Source: Solirubrobacterales bacterium
GTDB lineage: Bacteria > Actinomycetota > Thermoleophilia > Solirubrobacterales > 70-9
DNA: 40,823 nucleotides
Assembly: GCA_009379895.1 (NCBI GenBank)
Contig: WHSW01000010.1
Span: 1-40,823, forward strand
Direction: 5' to 3'
Part shown: positions 23,222 through 31,472 of the stretch, piece by piece
How the letters are laid out: every line of letters starts with the position of its first letter
How positions within the stretch are numbered: position 1 is the stretch's first letter
Translations under genes and position numbers: made by a program
Notes under the pieces: model-generated
Database searches by the model: none
The model's input: only the letters and a program-made list of their open reading frames with translations
What the model was told of the DNA's origin: nothing

Positions 23222-24595
23222 ATGAGCGAGCGCACGGCGGTCGCCGAAACGCGAAGCTACGGTCGCTCGGCCGGGCTGCTGACCGTGGCCCTCGGGTCGG
23301 CGGGCCTGCTCGCGTACGGCTTCTTCGCGGTCTCCTCGCACACGCTCGACAAGGACGACTACGGGACGATCGTCGTGCTCTGGTCGGTGAACTTCGTCCT
23401 CGCCGCGACCCTCTTTCGGCCGATCGAGCAGCTGCTCTCCAGGACCCTCGCCGAGCACGACGAGCTCGGGGAGGGCAGCCGCCACGTGCTCCGCATCGCG
23501 GCCCTGATCCAGGGCGCCGTGACGCTCGTCGCCGTGCTCGCGATGCTCGCCCTGCGGGGCCCGATCACCGACGATCTGCTCGACGGCAGCGATCTCCTCT
23601 ACGGGGTCCTGCTCGGCGGGCTCGCCGGCTTCGGGGGCGCCTACTACGCGCGCGGCTTCCTCGCCGGACGGCGCCAGTTCAGGCTCTACGCGCTCCTGCT
23701 GGTGCTCGAGGGAGGATCGCGGCTCATGTTCCCGATCGCGGTCGCGGTCGGGATCGCGGAGGGAATCGACGCGGTCGCGCTCGGGATCGCCGTCGCCCCG
23801 CTGGCCAGCATCGCGGTGCTGCCGCTCGCCTTCTATCGCCACCGGGCTCGCGCCCCGGCTCCGGGCGGGGCGCCGGCGCCCGGCGGGGGTGGCCTCGAGT
23901 TCACGCTCGCGCGCGGGGGCTCGTTCGCCGCGGCGGTGCTGCTCATGATGCTCTCCGAGCAGGTCCTGGTCAGCTCGGGAGCGCTCTTCGTGCGCGCCTC
24001 CGTCGACGCGGCGGCCGCCGGCTTCATCTTCAACGTGCTGATGGTCGCCCGCGCGCCGCTGCTCCTCTTCCAGGCGGTCGCCGCCAGCCTGCTGCCGCAT
24101 CTCACCCGGCTGCGCGCCCGCGGGACGACCGGCGAGGACGCCTTTCGAATGTCGATCAACACCACCCTGCTCGTGATCGCCGCCTTCGCCGCGGCGGTGA
24201 CGGTCGGCGTGCTGGCGATCGGGCCCGACGTGATGCAGCTCGCGTTCGGCGACAAGTTCGCCTACGACCGCGCCGGGCTGGCGATCGTCGCCGTCGGGAT
24301 GGGCTTCTACCTGTCGGCCTCGGCGCTCAACCAGGCCGCACTCGCTCAGGGCCAGGCCCGGCGAGCGGCCGCGTGCTGGGCGGCCTGCGCGGTGGCGTTC
24401 ATCGCCTTCAACCTGATCGCGCCCCTCGATCCCTACCGCACGGTCGAGGTCGGCTTCAGCGGGGCCGCGGCGCTGCTCTCGGCGCTCCTGTTCGGCCTCT
24501 ACACGCGCCCGCGTCCCGAGCCCGACGACGCGATCGAGCCCGGCTCGCCGCGCGAGCTCGAGGCCCAGCTCGCCGCGGTCGACGAGATCGGGTAG
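23222..24595 (+). CDS. Polysaccharide/lipid-linked oligosaccharide flippase-like membrane protein
   Basis: A 457-residue polytopic protein with about 12-14 hydrophobic segments. The layout resembles the MOP exporter superfamily (Wzx/RfbX, MurJ-like): 'ALGSAGLLAYGFFAVSSHTLDKDDYGTIVVLWS' at the N-terminus and 'AVAASLLPHLTRLRARG' past the middle are typical. Such proteins move undecaprenyl-linked sugars across the membrane. Position after two cell-wall hydrolases agrees with an envelope role. No substrate or partner glycosyltransferase is adjacent, so the function is at family level only. Confidence 0.75.
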   Translation: MSERTAVAETRSYGRSAGLLTVALGSAGLLAYGFFAVSSHTLDKDDYGTIVVLWSVNFVLAATLFRPIEQLLSRTLAEHDELGEGSRHVLRIAALIQGAVTLVAVLAMLALRGPITDDLLDGSDLLYGVLLGGLAGFGGAYYARGFLAGRRQFRLYALLLVLEGGSRLMFPIAVAVGIAEGIDAVALGIAVAPLASIAVLPLAFYRHRARAPAPGGAPAPGGGGLEFTLARGGSFAAAVLLMMLSEQVLVSSGALFVRASVDAAAAGFIFNVLMVARAPLLLFQAVAASLLPHLTRLRARGTTGEDAFRMSINTTLLVIAAFAAAVTVGVLAIGPDVMQLAFGDKFAYDRAGLAIVAVGMGFYLSASALNQAALAQGQARRAAACWAACAVAFIAFNLIAPLDPYRTVEVGFSGAAALLSALLFGLYTRPRPEPDDAIEPGSPRELEAQLAAVDEIG

Positions 24596-24605
24596 CGGGC
24601 GAGCA

Positions 24606-25142
24606 TCAGCTCGCGGGCGGCGGCGTCGCCTCCTCGGGCGGGATCCCGAAGCGCTGCTCGTAGCGGGTGTTGAGCTCCCGCCAGCCACTCGGCAGGCGCT
24701 CGTCGTTCTCGCCGTGCGGCGGCCGGCGACCCTCGAGGGTGGCCGAAAGCGCGTCGAGACAGACGTGCCAGCCGGCGGCGTCTCGCGCGGCCTTGAGCCG
24801 GTCGTCGAAGGTGTGCGAGAGCACCAGCACGCAGCCGTCGTCGTGTGCGCGCAGCTCCCAGCGCAGCAGGTCGTCGTCCCACGTGTGGGCGAGCAGGCGC
24901 GGCGGGTCGTACTCGGTCACCTCGCCGGCCGGCATGTCCGGAACGTCGCCGTCGGCGAGGTAGGCCACCTTGCCGCCCACGCGCGGCTCGAGCTCGAACG
25001 GCGTCGGATGCCAGGAGCGGTGCTCGGCGGGCTCGGTCAGCGCCCTCCACACACGCTCCGGAGGGTGGCCAAGGGCGCGCTCGAAGCGCAGAACGGAGCG
25101 CCCCTCCCGGTCCTGAAGGATCGCGTCGGCGGCAACGGGCAT
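24606..25142 (-). CDS. SRPBCC/AHSA1-domain protein
   Basis: A 178-residue protein of the activator-of-Hsp90-ATPase-like (AHSA1, START/Bet v1 fold) family: 'RFERALGHPPERVWRALTEPAEHRSWHP', 'YLADGDVPDMPAGEVTEYDPPRLLAHTW', 'DGCVLVLSHTFDDR' and 'GWHVCLDAL'. These proteins form a hydrophobic pocket and are commonly encoded beside ArsR-type regulators, as here. ATG 25142 is preferred since GAGGAGG (25156-25150) lies seven bases upstream; ATG 25148, overlapping the arsR stop, would have only one base of spacing. Ligand unknown. Confidence 0.85.
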   Translation of the reverse strand: MPVAADAILQDREGRSVLRFERALGHPPERVWRALTEPAEHRSWHPTPFELEPRVGGKVAYLADGDVPDMPAGEVTEYDPPRLLAHTWDDDLLRWELRAHDDGCVLVLSHTFDDRLKAARDAAGWHVCLDALSATLEGRRPPHGENDERLPSGWRELNTRYEQRFGIPPEEATPPPAS

Positions 25143-25144
25143 CG

Positions 25145-25459
25145 TCATTCCTCCTCGTCGAGATGGCGTTCGAGGTCGTCCAGGCTGCGCCGCCACATGC
25201 GGCGATACGGAGCGAGCCAGCGCTCGATCTGCGCGAGGCCCTCGGGCCGCAGCTCGTAGAGCCGTCGCTGGCCCTCCGGCCTCGACTCGACCAGCCCCGC
25301 CTCGCGCAGCACGCGCAGGTGGCGCGAGGTGTTCGGCTGGCTCAGCCCGGTCTCACGGACGAGCTCGCCGACCGGTCGAGCGCCGTCGAGCAGCCGGTCG
25401 AGTATGTCCCGGCGGGCGGGCTCGGCGACGATCTCGAACGCGGTGGTCATCGGGCCCAT
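25145..25459 (-). CDS. ArsR-family winged-helix transcriptional regulator
   Basis: A 104-residue HTH_20/ArsR-type repressor: 'FEIVAEPARRDILDRLLDGARPVGELV', recognition helix 'LSQPNTSRHLRVLREAGLVE' and wing 'GQRRLYELRPEGL'. No metal-binding Cys cluster is seen, which is usual for the subgroup paired with AHSA1 proteins. ATG 25459 is five bases from a TATGAT box and would be leaderless; ATG 25450 is an alternative. Likely represses its own AT-rich promoter and the coupled AHSA1 gene. Confidence 0.88.
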   Translation of the reverse strand: MGPMTTAFEIVAEPARRDILDRLLDGARPVGELVRETGLSQPNTSRHLRVLREAGLVESRPEGQRRLYELRPEGLAQIERWLAPYRRMWRRSLDDLERHLDEEE

Positions 25460-25464
25460 AGTCA

Positions 25465-25488
25465 ATCATAGGCTTATATATGTGTCAA
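25465..25488 (-). promoter_or_regulatory. AT-rich promoter/operator of the arsR-AHSA1 pair
   Basis: Minus-strand TATGAT (25470-25465) is a near-consensus -10 box. TTGACA (25488-25483) lies upstream but only 12 bases away, too close for a normal -35; a second TTGAC occurs at the -10/start junction. CATA-N8-TATG (25467-25482) forms a short inverted repeat. The block is strikingly AT-rich against its surroundings, as expected for a repressor-bound promoter. Confidence 0.55.
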
Positions 25489-25777
25489 GTAATATCTGTG
25501 GAGACCAGGACGAGGGGGCGGGAGGGCGCGGAGGGCGCGGAGGGCGCGGCGGTCGAGGGCACCACCGTGGGTCCGCCGCCACCCGTCGGTCGGGACAGCC
25601 GGGCCGGGAAACGTCAACGGGACTGACGAAAGTCGGCCCACCTGCGCGGGCGAGCCCGCGGTGGTGGCCGAATTCCGGTGACGGCGGCCCACGCGCCGTC
25701 CCGGGACCGCCGGCACGCCGGGTCCATGTCCGGCTCACGCGCCGGAATGCCTCCCAGGGGCACCTGAGGAGACCCGT
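25489..25777. other. Gene-free structured region between guaA and arsR
   Basis: No credible gene is seen. It holds three exact 9-bp copies of GGAGGGCGC (25521-25547). Several stems follow: GACT/AGTC (25621-25634), CGCGGGC/GCCCGCG (25645-25660) enclosed by GGCC/GGCC (25635-25669), GGAC..CCGGC/GCCGG..GTCC (25704-25725), CCGGC/GCCGG (25731-25746), and a bulged CCTC-AGG/CCTGAGG (25750-25769) next to the guaA stop, which could act as its terminator. No known riboswitch class was recognised. Confidence 0.5.
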
Positions 25778-27403
25778 TTACTCCCACTCGATCGTCGCCG
25801 GGGGCTTGGACGAGATGTCGAGGGCGACGCGGTTGACGTGCGCGACCTCGTTGATGATCCGGTTCGAGACCCGCTCGAGCAGATCGTAAGGCAGGCGGGC
25901 CCAGTCCGCGGTCATCGCGTCCTGGGAGGTCACGGCGCGGATCACGATCGGGTAGGCGTAGGTGCGCCCATCGCCCTGCACACCGACCGAGCGCACCACC
26001 GGCAGCACGCAGAAGGACTGCCACAGGTCGCGGTACAGCCCCGCCGCGCGGACCTCCTCCTGAAGGATCGCGTCGGCCTCACGCAGGGCCTCGAGCCGGT
26101 CGGCGTTGACCTCGCCGCCGACGATCCGGATCGCGAGCCCGGGCCCCGGAAACGGCTGGCGCCAGACGACCCGGTCGGGGAGTCCGAGCTCGCCGGCGAC
26201 CGCGCGGACCTCGTCCTTGAACAGCATCCGCAGCGGCTCGACCAGGTCGAAGCCGAGCTCGGAGGGCAAGCCGCCGACGTTGTGGTGGGACTTGATCGTG
26301 TCCGCCGTGCGGCCGTCGCCGCCGGACTCGATCACGTCCGAGTACAGCGTTCCCTGGACCAGGAAGCCGACGTCCGCCAGCTTCGCCGCCTCGTCCTCGA
26401 AGGTGCGGATGAACTCCTCGCCGATGATCTTGCGCTTGCGCTCGGGCTCGTCGACGCCGGCGAGCCGGGAGAGGAACCGCTCCCCGGCGTCGACATGGAC
26501 GAGGTTGACGCCCAGCCCGCGCATCGCCGCGACCACCTGCTGGGCCTCGTTCTTTCGCATCAGGCCGTGGTCGACGAGCACGCAGGTGAGCTGATCGCCG
26601 ATCGCGCGGTGCACCAGAACCGCCGCGGTCGCCGAGTCGACCCCGCCCGAGAGCCCGCAGATCACGCCGGCGTCGCCGACCTGGGCGCGGATCCGAGCGA
26701 TCTGCTCGTCGATCACCGAGGCGGGCGACCAGCTCCCCGCGCAGCCGGCGATCTCGCGCAGGAAGCGCTCGAGGACGCGCTGTCCGTAGGGCGTGTGGAC
26801 GACCTCGGGGTGAAACTGGATCCCGTACAGCCCGCGCTCGGGGTCCTCGCAGGCGGCGACCGGCGAGCCGGGGCTGGCGGCGAGCGCGGTGAAGCCCGCC
26901 GGCGCCTCGAAGACGGTGTCGCGGTGGCTCATCCAGCACTGCTGCTCGGCGGGCAGGCCCTCGAGCAGCCGGCCCCCGTCGCCGGCGAGGGTCAGCGAGG
27001 TGCGGCCGAACTCGCCCGCCTCGGCCCCCTCGACGCGACCGCCGAGGCGGAGGACCATGGCCTGCATCCCGTAGCAGATGCCGAGCACCGGGATCCCGAG
27101 GTCGAGCAGCTCGCGGCGCAGCGCCGGGGCCCCGTCGGAGTAGACCGACGCCGGGCCGCCGGAGAGCACCAGCGCCGCCGGCCGGCGCTCGCGGACGGCG
27201 TCGAGCTCGGTGTCGTGGGGGAGCAGCTCGGCGTAGACCCCACACTCGCGGATCCGGCGCGCGATCAGCTGCGAGTACTGCCCGCCGAAGTCGAGCACGA
27301 GGACCTCCTCGCGCGCGGTCTCCGGAGGGTCGACCTCGAGCGGGCCCTCGGGGCGCACCTCCTCCCGACCGTCGGCAGCCGGAGCGAAGGTGCGATCAGT
27401 CAT
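25778..27403 (-). CDS. guaA: GMP synthase (glutamine-hydrolysing)
   Basis: A 541-residue enzyme converting XMP to GMP. The class I glutaminase domain (about 30-225) has '[15 protein letters not shown]' with the nucleophilic Cys, and '[12 protein letters not shown]' with the catalytic His. The ATP-pyrophosphatase domain begins with the P-loop '[12 protein letters not shown]' (about residue 250), and the C-terminal dimerisation domain has '[13 protein letters not shown]' and ends 'KPPATIEWE'. The first 30 residues are a non-conserved extension. Its ATG lies inside the guaB3 3' end (8-base overlap), so the two are coupled. Confidence 0.97.
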   Translation of the reverse strand: MTDRTFAPAADGREEVRPEGPLEVDPPETAREEVLVLDFGGQYSQLIARRIRECGVYAELLPHDTELDAVRERRPAALVLSGGPASVYSDGAPALRRELLDLGIPVLGICYGMQAMVLRLGGRVEGAEAGEFGRTSLTLAGDGGRLLEGLPAEQQCWMSHRDTVFEAPAGFTALAASPGSPVAACEDPERGLYGIQFHPEVVHTPYGQRVLERFLREIAGCAGSWSPASVIDEQIARIRAQVGDAGVICGLSGGVDSATAAVLVHRAIGDQLTCVLVDHGLMRKNEAQQVVAAMRGLGVNLVHVDAGERFLSRLAGVDEPERKRKIIGEEFIRTFEDEAAKLADVGFLVQGTLYSDVIESGGDGRTADTIKSHHNVGGLPSELGFDLVEPLRMLFKDEVRAVAGELGLPDRVVWRQPFPGPGLAIRIVGGEVNADRLEALREADAILQEEVRAAGLYRDLWQSFCVLPVVRSVGVQGDGRTYAYPIVIRAVTSQDAMTADWARLPYDLLERVSNRIINEVAHVNRVALDISSKPPATIEWE

Positions 27404-28601
27404 CCGAGACGGCGACCCCGTTCGAGACGCCGGCCCTGCCGTTGGAGCCCATCCCGACGGCCTGCGACTGCTGGAGCTGCTTGCCCTCCGTCTGCAGCGA
27501 CGGGGCGATCATCACCTCGGCGCGCTGGAAGTCGCGGATGTCCTCGTAGCCACAGGTTGCCATCGAGGTCCGCAGGGCGCCCATCAGGTTGAAGGTGCCG
27601 TCGTTCTCGTGGGCGGGGCCGAGCACGATCTCCTCGAGCGTGCCGTCCTGGCGGGTGGTCACCCGCGTGCCGCGCGGCAGCGAGGGATGGAAGGTCGCCA
27701 TCCCCCAGTGAAAGCCGCGGCCGGGCGCCTGCCTGGCACGGGCGAGCGGCGAGCCGATCATCACCGCGTCGGCGCCGCACGCGATCGCCTTCGAGACGTC
27801 GCCGCCGGTGCGCATGCCGCCGTCGGCGATCACGTTGCAGTACTCGCCGGTCTCGAGCATGTGCTGGGCGCGCGCCGCCGCGACGTCGGCGATCGCGGTC
27901 GCCTGCGGCACGCCGAGCCCGAGCACGCCGCGCGTCGTGCACGCGGCGCCCGGGCCGACCCCGACCAGGACGCCGACCGCGCCGGTCCGCATCAGGTGCA
28001 GCCCGGTCGAGTAGGACGCGCAGCCGCCGATGATGCACGGGACCGGGACCTCGGCCGTGAACTCCTTCAGGTTCAGGGGCTCGGACTTCGACGAGACGTG
28101 CTCGGCGGAGATCACGGTGCCCTGGATGACCAGGATGTCGAGCCCCGCCTCGAGCGCGACCTCGTAGTAGTCGGTCACATGCTGGGGGGTCAGCGACCCG
28201 GCGGCGACGGCGCCCGCGGCCTTGATCTCCTCGACCCGTTGCGCGATCAGTTCGACCTTGACCGGCTCGTCGTAGACCCGCTGCATGAGCTGCGTCGCCC
28301 CCTCGGGCGGCGTCGTGGCGATCTCGGCGAGCTTTGCCTCCGCGTCCTCGTAGCGGCTCCAGATCCCCTCCAGGTTGAGCACCCCGAGGCCGCCGATGCG
28401 GTTCAGCTCGATCGCCGTCGCCGGGCTGACGACCCCGTCCATCGCCGAGGCCAGCAGCGGCAGCTCGAAGCGGTACGGGCCCAGGGCCCAGGAGATGTCG
28501 ACGTCGTCGGGATCGCGGGTGCGCCGCGACGGCACGATCGCGATGTCGTCGAACCCGTAGGCCCGACGACCCTTCTTGCCGCGGCCGATCTCTACTTCCA
28601 T
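27396..28601 (-). CDS. guaB3: GuaB3-type IMP dehydrogenase-related protein
   Basis: A 401-residue TIM-barrel protein of the IMPDH/GMPR family without CBS domains. '[27 protein letters not shown]' and '[33 protein letters not shown]' mark the GuaB3 subgroup; the catalytic loop Cys is present in '[13 protein letters not shown]'. '[27 protein letters not shown]' binds phosphate. It overlaps guaA by eight bases, supporting a guanine-nucleotide role. My recollection is that cyanobacterial GuaB3 acts as an IMP dehydrogenase while the actinobacterial form lacks an assigned function. A canonical guaB is not in the window. TAGGTT lies six bases before the ATG. Confidence 0.88.
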   Translation of the reverse strand: MEVEIGRGKKGRRAYGFDDIAIVPSRRTRDPDDVDISWALGPYRFELPLLASAMDGVVSPATAIELNRIGGLGVLNLEGIWSRYEDAEAKLAEIATTPPEGATQLMQRVYDEPVKVELIAQRVEEIKAAGAVAAGSLTPQHVTDYYEVALEAGLDILVIQGTVISAEHVSSKSEPLNLKEFTAEVPVPCIIGGCASYSTGLHLMRTGAVGVLVGVGPGAACTTRGVLGLGVPQATAIADVAAARAQHMLETGEYCNVIADGGMRTGGDVSKAIACGADAVMIGSPLARARQAPGRGFHWGMATFHPSLPRGTRVTTRQDGTLEEIVLGPAHENDGTFNLMGALRTSMATCGYEDIRDFQRAEVMIAPSLQTEGKQLQQSQAVGMGSNGRAGVSNGVAVSDD

Positions 28602-28607
28602 GGGTGA

Positions 28608-28613
28608 AACCTA
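28608..28613 (-). promoter_or_regulatory. Putative -10 box (TAGGTT) for leaderless guaB3-guaA
   Basis: Minus-strand TAGGTT lies six bases before the guaB3 ATG with no Shine-Dalgarno. The upstream gene ends in a clear terminator, so guaB3 needs its own promoter here. Confidence 0.5.
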
Positions 28614-28629
28614 CGCTTGTTCGCGGACG

Positions 28630-28651
28630 AAAAAAGCCCCTCGAAAGGGGC
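28630..28651 (-). terminator. Intrinsic terminator of the pfkB-family kinase gene
   Basis: On the minus strand GCCCCT-TTCG-AGGGGC is followed directly by TTTTTT: a perfect six-base stem, a stable UUCG tetraloop and a six-base T-run. It lies 134 bases after the kinase stop and just before the guaB3 promoter. It is the cleanest intrinsic terminator in the window. Confidence 0.92.
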
Positions 28652-28784
28652 CGAAAAGCCGCTGCTTGCGACCGCGCGGCCCCGCGATCCGAGGCCCAGG
28701 CGATGATAACAGCGGTCAACCGCCCGGCCCGGCGGTCGTCGACGAGCCGCATTCGCCACCCGCGGCAGGACCCGGCCCGAGCGG

Positions 28785-29744
28785 CTAGGCGACCTCGGCG
28801 GGGACGTCGAGCTCGCTCACCTCGACCCGCGCCAGCAGGCGCTCGGCCTCGCGGCGGTCGAGCGTCCCGGCGCCGAAGTGCTGGGTCGACTCGGCGCCGC
28901 AGGCGACCCCGAGGGCCAGGCACTCGCTCGGGCTCGCCCCGTCGAAGCGGGCGGCGACGTAGCCGGCGAGGAAGGCATCGCCCGAGCCCACCGTCGCGAC
29001 CGGCTCGAGGGGATCGATCCGGGCCTGGTAGCGGCGCCGGCCGGGGCCGTCGCGGACGATCGCCGCGCAGCCGCTCTCCGAGGTGATGATCGCCTCGCCG
29101 GCGCCCATCTCGAGCAGGCTGGTGAGCCCGAGGGCGAGGTCGGCGGCGTCGTTGAACTCGTGGCCGACCGCCTCCTCGGCCTCGGTCACGTTCGGGGCCA
29201 CCACCGCGGGCTCGGCGCGCAGCGCGGTGCGGATCTGCTCGCCGTCGGAGTCGAGCACCGTGAGCACGCCGAGCGCCCGCAGCTCGGCGATCAGCCGGGC
29301 GTAGATGTCGGGCTCGGGGCCGGGCGGCACGCTGCCCGCCAGCACGCAGATCGATGCCCCCCGAGCCAGGTACAGGAGTCGCTCGACGAAGCGCTCGACC
29401 TCCGCCTCCGAGAGCTCGGGCCCGCGCTCATTGATCTCGGTCTGCTGGCCCGAGGTCGGATCGACGACGGCGAGGTTGGTCCGCGACTCGCCGGCGATCC
29501 GCGTGAACGCGGCCAGCACGGACTCCTCGCGCAGCTCTTCGAGCAGCCTGGTGCCGGCGCCGCCCCCGGCGAGCCCCGCGGCGATCACCGGCCGCCCCAG
29601 GAAGCGCAGCGCGCGGGCGATGTTGACCCCCTTGCCGCCCGCGATCGTCCGCGCCTCGACCGCGCGGTGGCGCTGGCCGAGACGAAAGCTCGGGACCGCG
29701 ATGGTGCGGTCGATCGCGGCGTTGAGGGTGACGGTGAGGATCAC
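28785..29744 (-). CDS. PfkB-family hexose kinase, 1-phosphofructokinase-like
   Basis: A 319-residue ribokinase-fold kinase. 'ILTVTLNAAIDRTIAV' and 'GGKGVNIARALRFLG' at the N-terminus are typical of the FruK/LacC group; 'LAGSVPPGPEPDIYARLI' is the substrate region and 'TVGSGDAFLAGYVA' carries the catalytic Asp (GSGD instead of the usual GAGD). It would phosphorylate fructose-1-P or tagatose-6-P. No PTS genes adjoin, so the exact substrate is open. The start is GTG 29744. It is the last gene before the UUCG terminator. Confidence 0.85.
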   Translation of the reverse strand: MILTVTLNAAIDRTIAVPSFRLGQRHRAVEARTIAGGKGVNIARALRFLGRPVIAAGLAGGGAGTRLLEELREESVLAAFTRIAGESRTNLAVVDPTSGQQTEINERGPELSEAEVERFVERLLYLARGASICVLAGSVPPGPEPDIYARLIAELRALGVLTVLDSDGEQIRTALRAEPAVVAPNVTEAEEAVGHEFNDAADLALGLTSLLEMGAGEAIITSESGCAAIVRDGPGRRRYQARIDPLEPVATVGSGDAFLAGYVAARFDGASPSECLALGVACGAESTQHFGAGTLDRREAERLLARVEVSELDVPAEVA

Positions 29745-29797
29745 GCTCCGGCCAACAGGCTATCGCCGTTCAGCGAAACACCATCGCGCCCTCGGGC

Positions 29798-31015
29798 TCA
29801 TGCCCGCCGGCGCCCGATGAGGACGATCGCGAGCCCGAGGACGAGCGCCAGCACAGCGACCGCGAGCGCCCAGGCGACCGCGCGCGAGCCCGGGATCGCC
29901 GCGTCGTAGCGCTGCAGCAGGGTCGCGGCCGGCGCCGAGCGCAGCGCGGCCAGCGGTACGGTCGCGATCCGCTCACCGTCGAGCGTCACGATCGCGCGCC
30001 CGAGGCGCTCGCCGCGCTCGACCGGCCCCTCGACCTCCTCCGGGGCATGGACGCGGGTGCGCAGCCGCTGGCCGTCGCGGACCGTGAGCCGCACCGCGCG
30101 GGTCGGCCCCAGCGCCACGCGGTCGTCCTGGTAGCGCAGCGCCGGCGCCGCCAGACGCTCCCCGCGCTCGACCGCCGTCCTGCGGTGATAGAGCGAGAAG
30201 CCGTAGTCGAGCAGCGCCCGGGTCTCGGCGTCGCGCTCGAGCTCGCTCGGGGCGCCGAGCACGGCCGAGACCAGCTCGACGCCCTTGCGCTGGGCCGAGG
30301 CGACCAGCACGTAGCCCGCGTCGAGCGTGTGGCCGGTCTTCACGCCGTTGACGTAGGGAAGCGTGCGCACCAACGTGTTGCGGTTGACGATCTCGCGCAC
30401 CTGGGCCCCCGAGCGCAGCACCGCGTCGGGGCTGTCGACGATGCGCCGCAGGAGGCGGTCGCGGCGCAGCGCGATCGCCAGCCGGACCAGGTCGCGAGCG
30501 CTCGAGAAGTTGCCGGCCTCGTCGAGGCCGATCGGGTTCGCGTACGAGGTGTCGTCGAGGTCGAGCCGGTTGGCGGCCCGGTTCATCTCGGCGACGAAGG
30601 CGCCCTCGGAGCCCGCCGCCGCCTGCGCGAGCGCCTCGGCCGCGTCGTTGCCGGACGGCAGCAGCAGCCCGTAGAGCAGGTCGCGGACGCCGATCCTCTC
30701 CCCCGCCCGGAGCCCGAGCAATGACTCCCCCGGGATCGCGTCATAGGCGGGGGCGGTCACCGTCTCGCCCGGGCGCAGCTCCCTGCGCGCGACGAGCGCG
30801 GTCATCAGCTTGGTCGTCGAGGCGACCGAGTACGAGCTCGCCGCCCGATGCGAGGCCAGGACCGTGCCCTCGTCGGCGTCGACCAGCGTCCACGCCCTGG
30901 CCGCGAGCTCCGGGGCCTCGGGCCGGGCCGCCGCGACCGGGTCGGGCCCGACGCAGGCCAGGGTCGCGAACGCCGAGAGCGCCGCCAGCAGCCACGCCCG
31001 GCGGCGAACCCCCAT
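29798..31015 (-). CDS. D-alanyl-D-alanine carboxypeptidase (class A, PBP5/DacF type)
   Basis: A 405-residue low-molecular-weight penicillin-binding protein that trims the terminal D-Ala of peptidoglycan. The three active-site motifs are STTK (66-69), SGN (121-123) and KTG (226-228). It has an N-terminal signal peptide and ends in a single hydrophobic helix followed by GRRRA, a membrane anchor in place of the amphipathic tail of PBP5. It lies seven bases after the LysM gene on the minus strand. Confidence 0.93.
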   Translation of the reverse strand: MGVRRRAWLLAALSAFATLACVGPDPVAAARPEAPELAARAWTLVDADEGTVLASHRAASSYSVASTTKLMTALVARRELRPGETVTAPAYDAIPGESLLGLRAGERIGVRDLLYGLLLPSGNDAAEALAQAAAGSEGAFVAEMNRAANRLDLDDTSYANPIGLDEAGNFSSARDLVRLAIALRRDRLLRRIVDSPDAVLRSGAQVREIVNRNTLVRTLPYVNGVKTGHTLDAGYVLVASAQRKGVELVSAVLGAPSELERDAETRALLDYGFSLYHRRTAVERGERLAAPALRYQDDRVALGPTRAVRLTVRDGQRLRTRVHAPEEVEGPVERGERLGRAIVTLDGERIATVPLAALRSAPAATLLQRYDAAIPGSRAVAWALAVAVLALVLGLAIVLIGRRRA

Positions 31016-31022
31016 CAGGCCC

Positions 31023-31421
31023 CTATCCCTGCGAGGCGAGGGCCTTGCACCCTTCCTTGCGCAGGTCCACGCAGGCGCCGATCGGGATCAGCTGCGGGTC
31101 GAGGTTCGGGTTGAGCCGCTCGAGGCGCTCGGGCGAGATGCAGGTCTTCTCGGCGACGACGCTCAGGTCCTCGCCGGACTCGATCACGAAGAAGCCCTCC
31201 CTGACCGCGTTGTCCGCGGCCGGCTGGCATCCGGAGGTCGTGGTCCTGCCCTTGCCGCCGCCCGGGTTGGCGCCATCCTCGTCGTCCGAGGAGCGCAGCG
31301 ACCCGCCGACGATCAGCACGACCGCCGCGAGCACGCCCGCCAGGGCCAGCGGCGCGACCACGCGGGCCGTCCAGCTGGTCGGCCTGCGATCCGGCGTCCG
31401 CTCGCTGCTGCCGCCTTCCAT
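31023..31421 (-). CDS. Single-pass membrane LysM-domain protein
   Basis: A 132-residue protein. A short Arg-containing cytoplasmic part is followed by one transmembrane helix ('VVAPLALAGVLAAVVLIVGG', about residues 22-41). A Gly/Asp/Lys linker and one LysM-like domain follow ('GFFVIESGEDLSVVAEKTCISPERLERLNPNLDPQ', about 75-118) with extra Cys residues that may form disulfides. LysM binds peptidoglycan GlcNAc. Placement between pyrF and a D,D-carboxypeptidase suggests it serves wall anchoring or guides that enzyme. Confidence 0.82.
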   Translation of the reverse strand: MEGGSSERTPDRRPTSWTARVVAPLALAGVLAAVVLIVGGSLRSSDDEDGANPGGGKGRTTTSGCQPAADNAVREGFFVIESGEDLSVVAEKTCISPERLERLNPNLDPQLIPIGACVDLRKEGCKALASQG

Positions 31422-31458
31422 CGGGCTCGGAATCGTAGGCGCAAACCACGATCGCGGC

Positions 31459-31472
31459 GCGCGGCGCCGCGC
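31459..31472. repeat. 14-bp perfect GC palindrome after pyrF
   Basis: GCGCGGCGCCGCGC abuts the pyrF stop codon on its 3' side (minus strand). No T-run follows. It may be an RNA-end stabiliser or simply GC-biased sequence. Confidence 0.4.

Noticed and set aside
25466-25738. Minus-strand small open frames in the guaA-arsR gap
   Set aside because: No start-site signal, no motif, and the composition follows the local tandem repeat.
25601-25740. Cobalamin or other known riboswitch in the guaA-arsR gap
   Set aside because: A few words look similar, but the conserved core blocks and order are missing and the adjacent genes do not fit.
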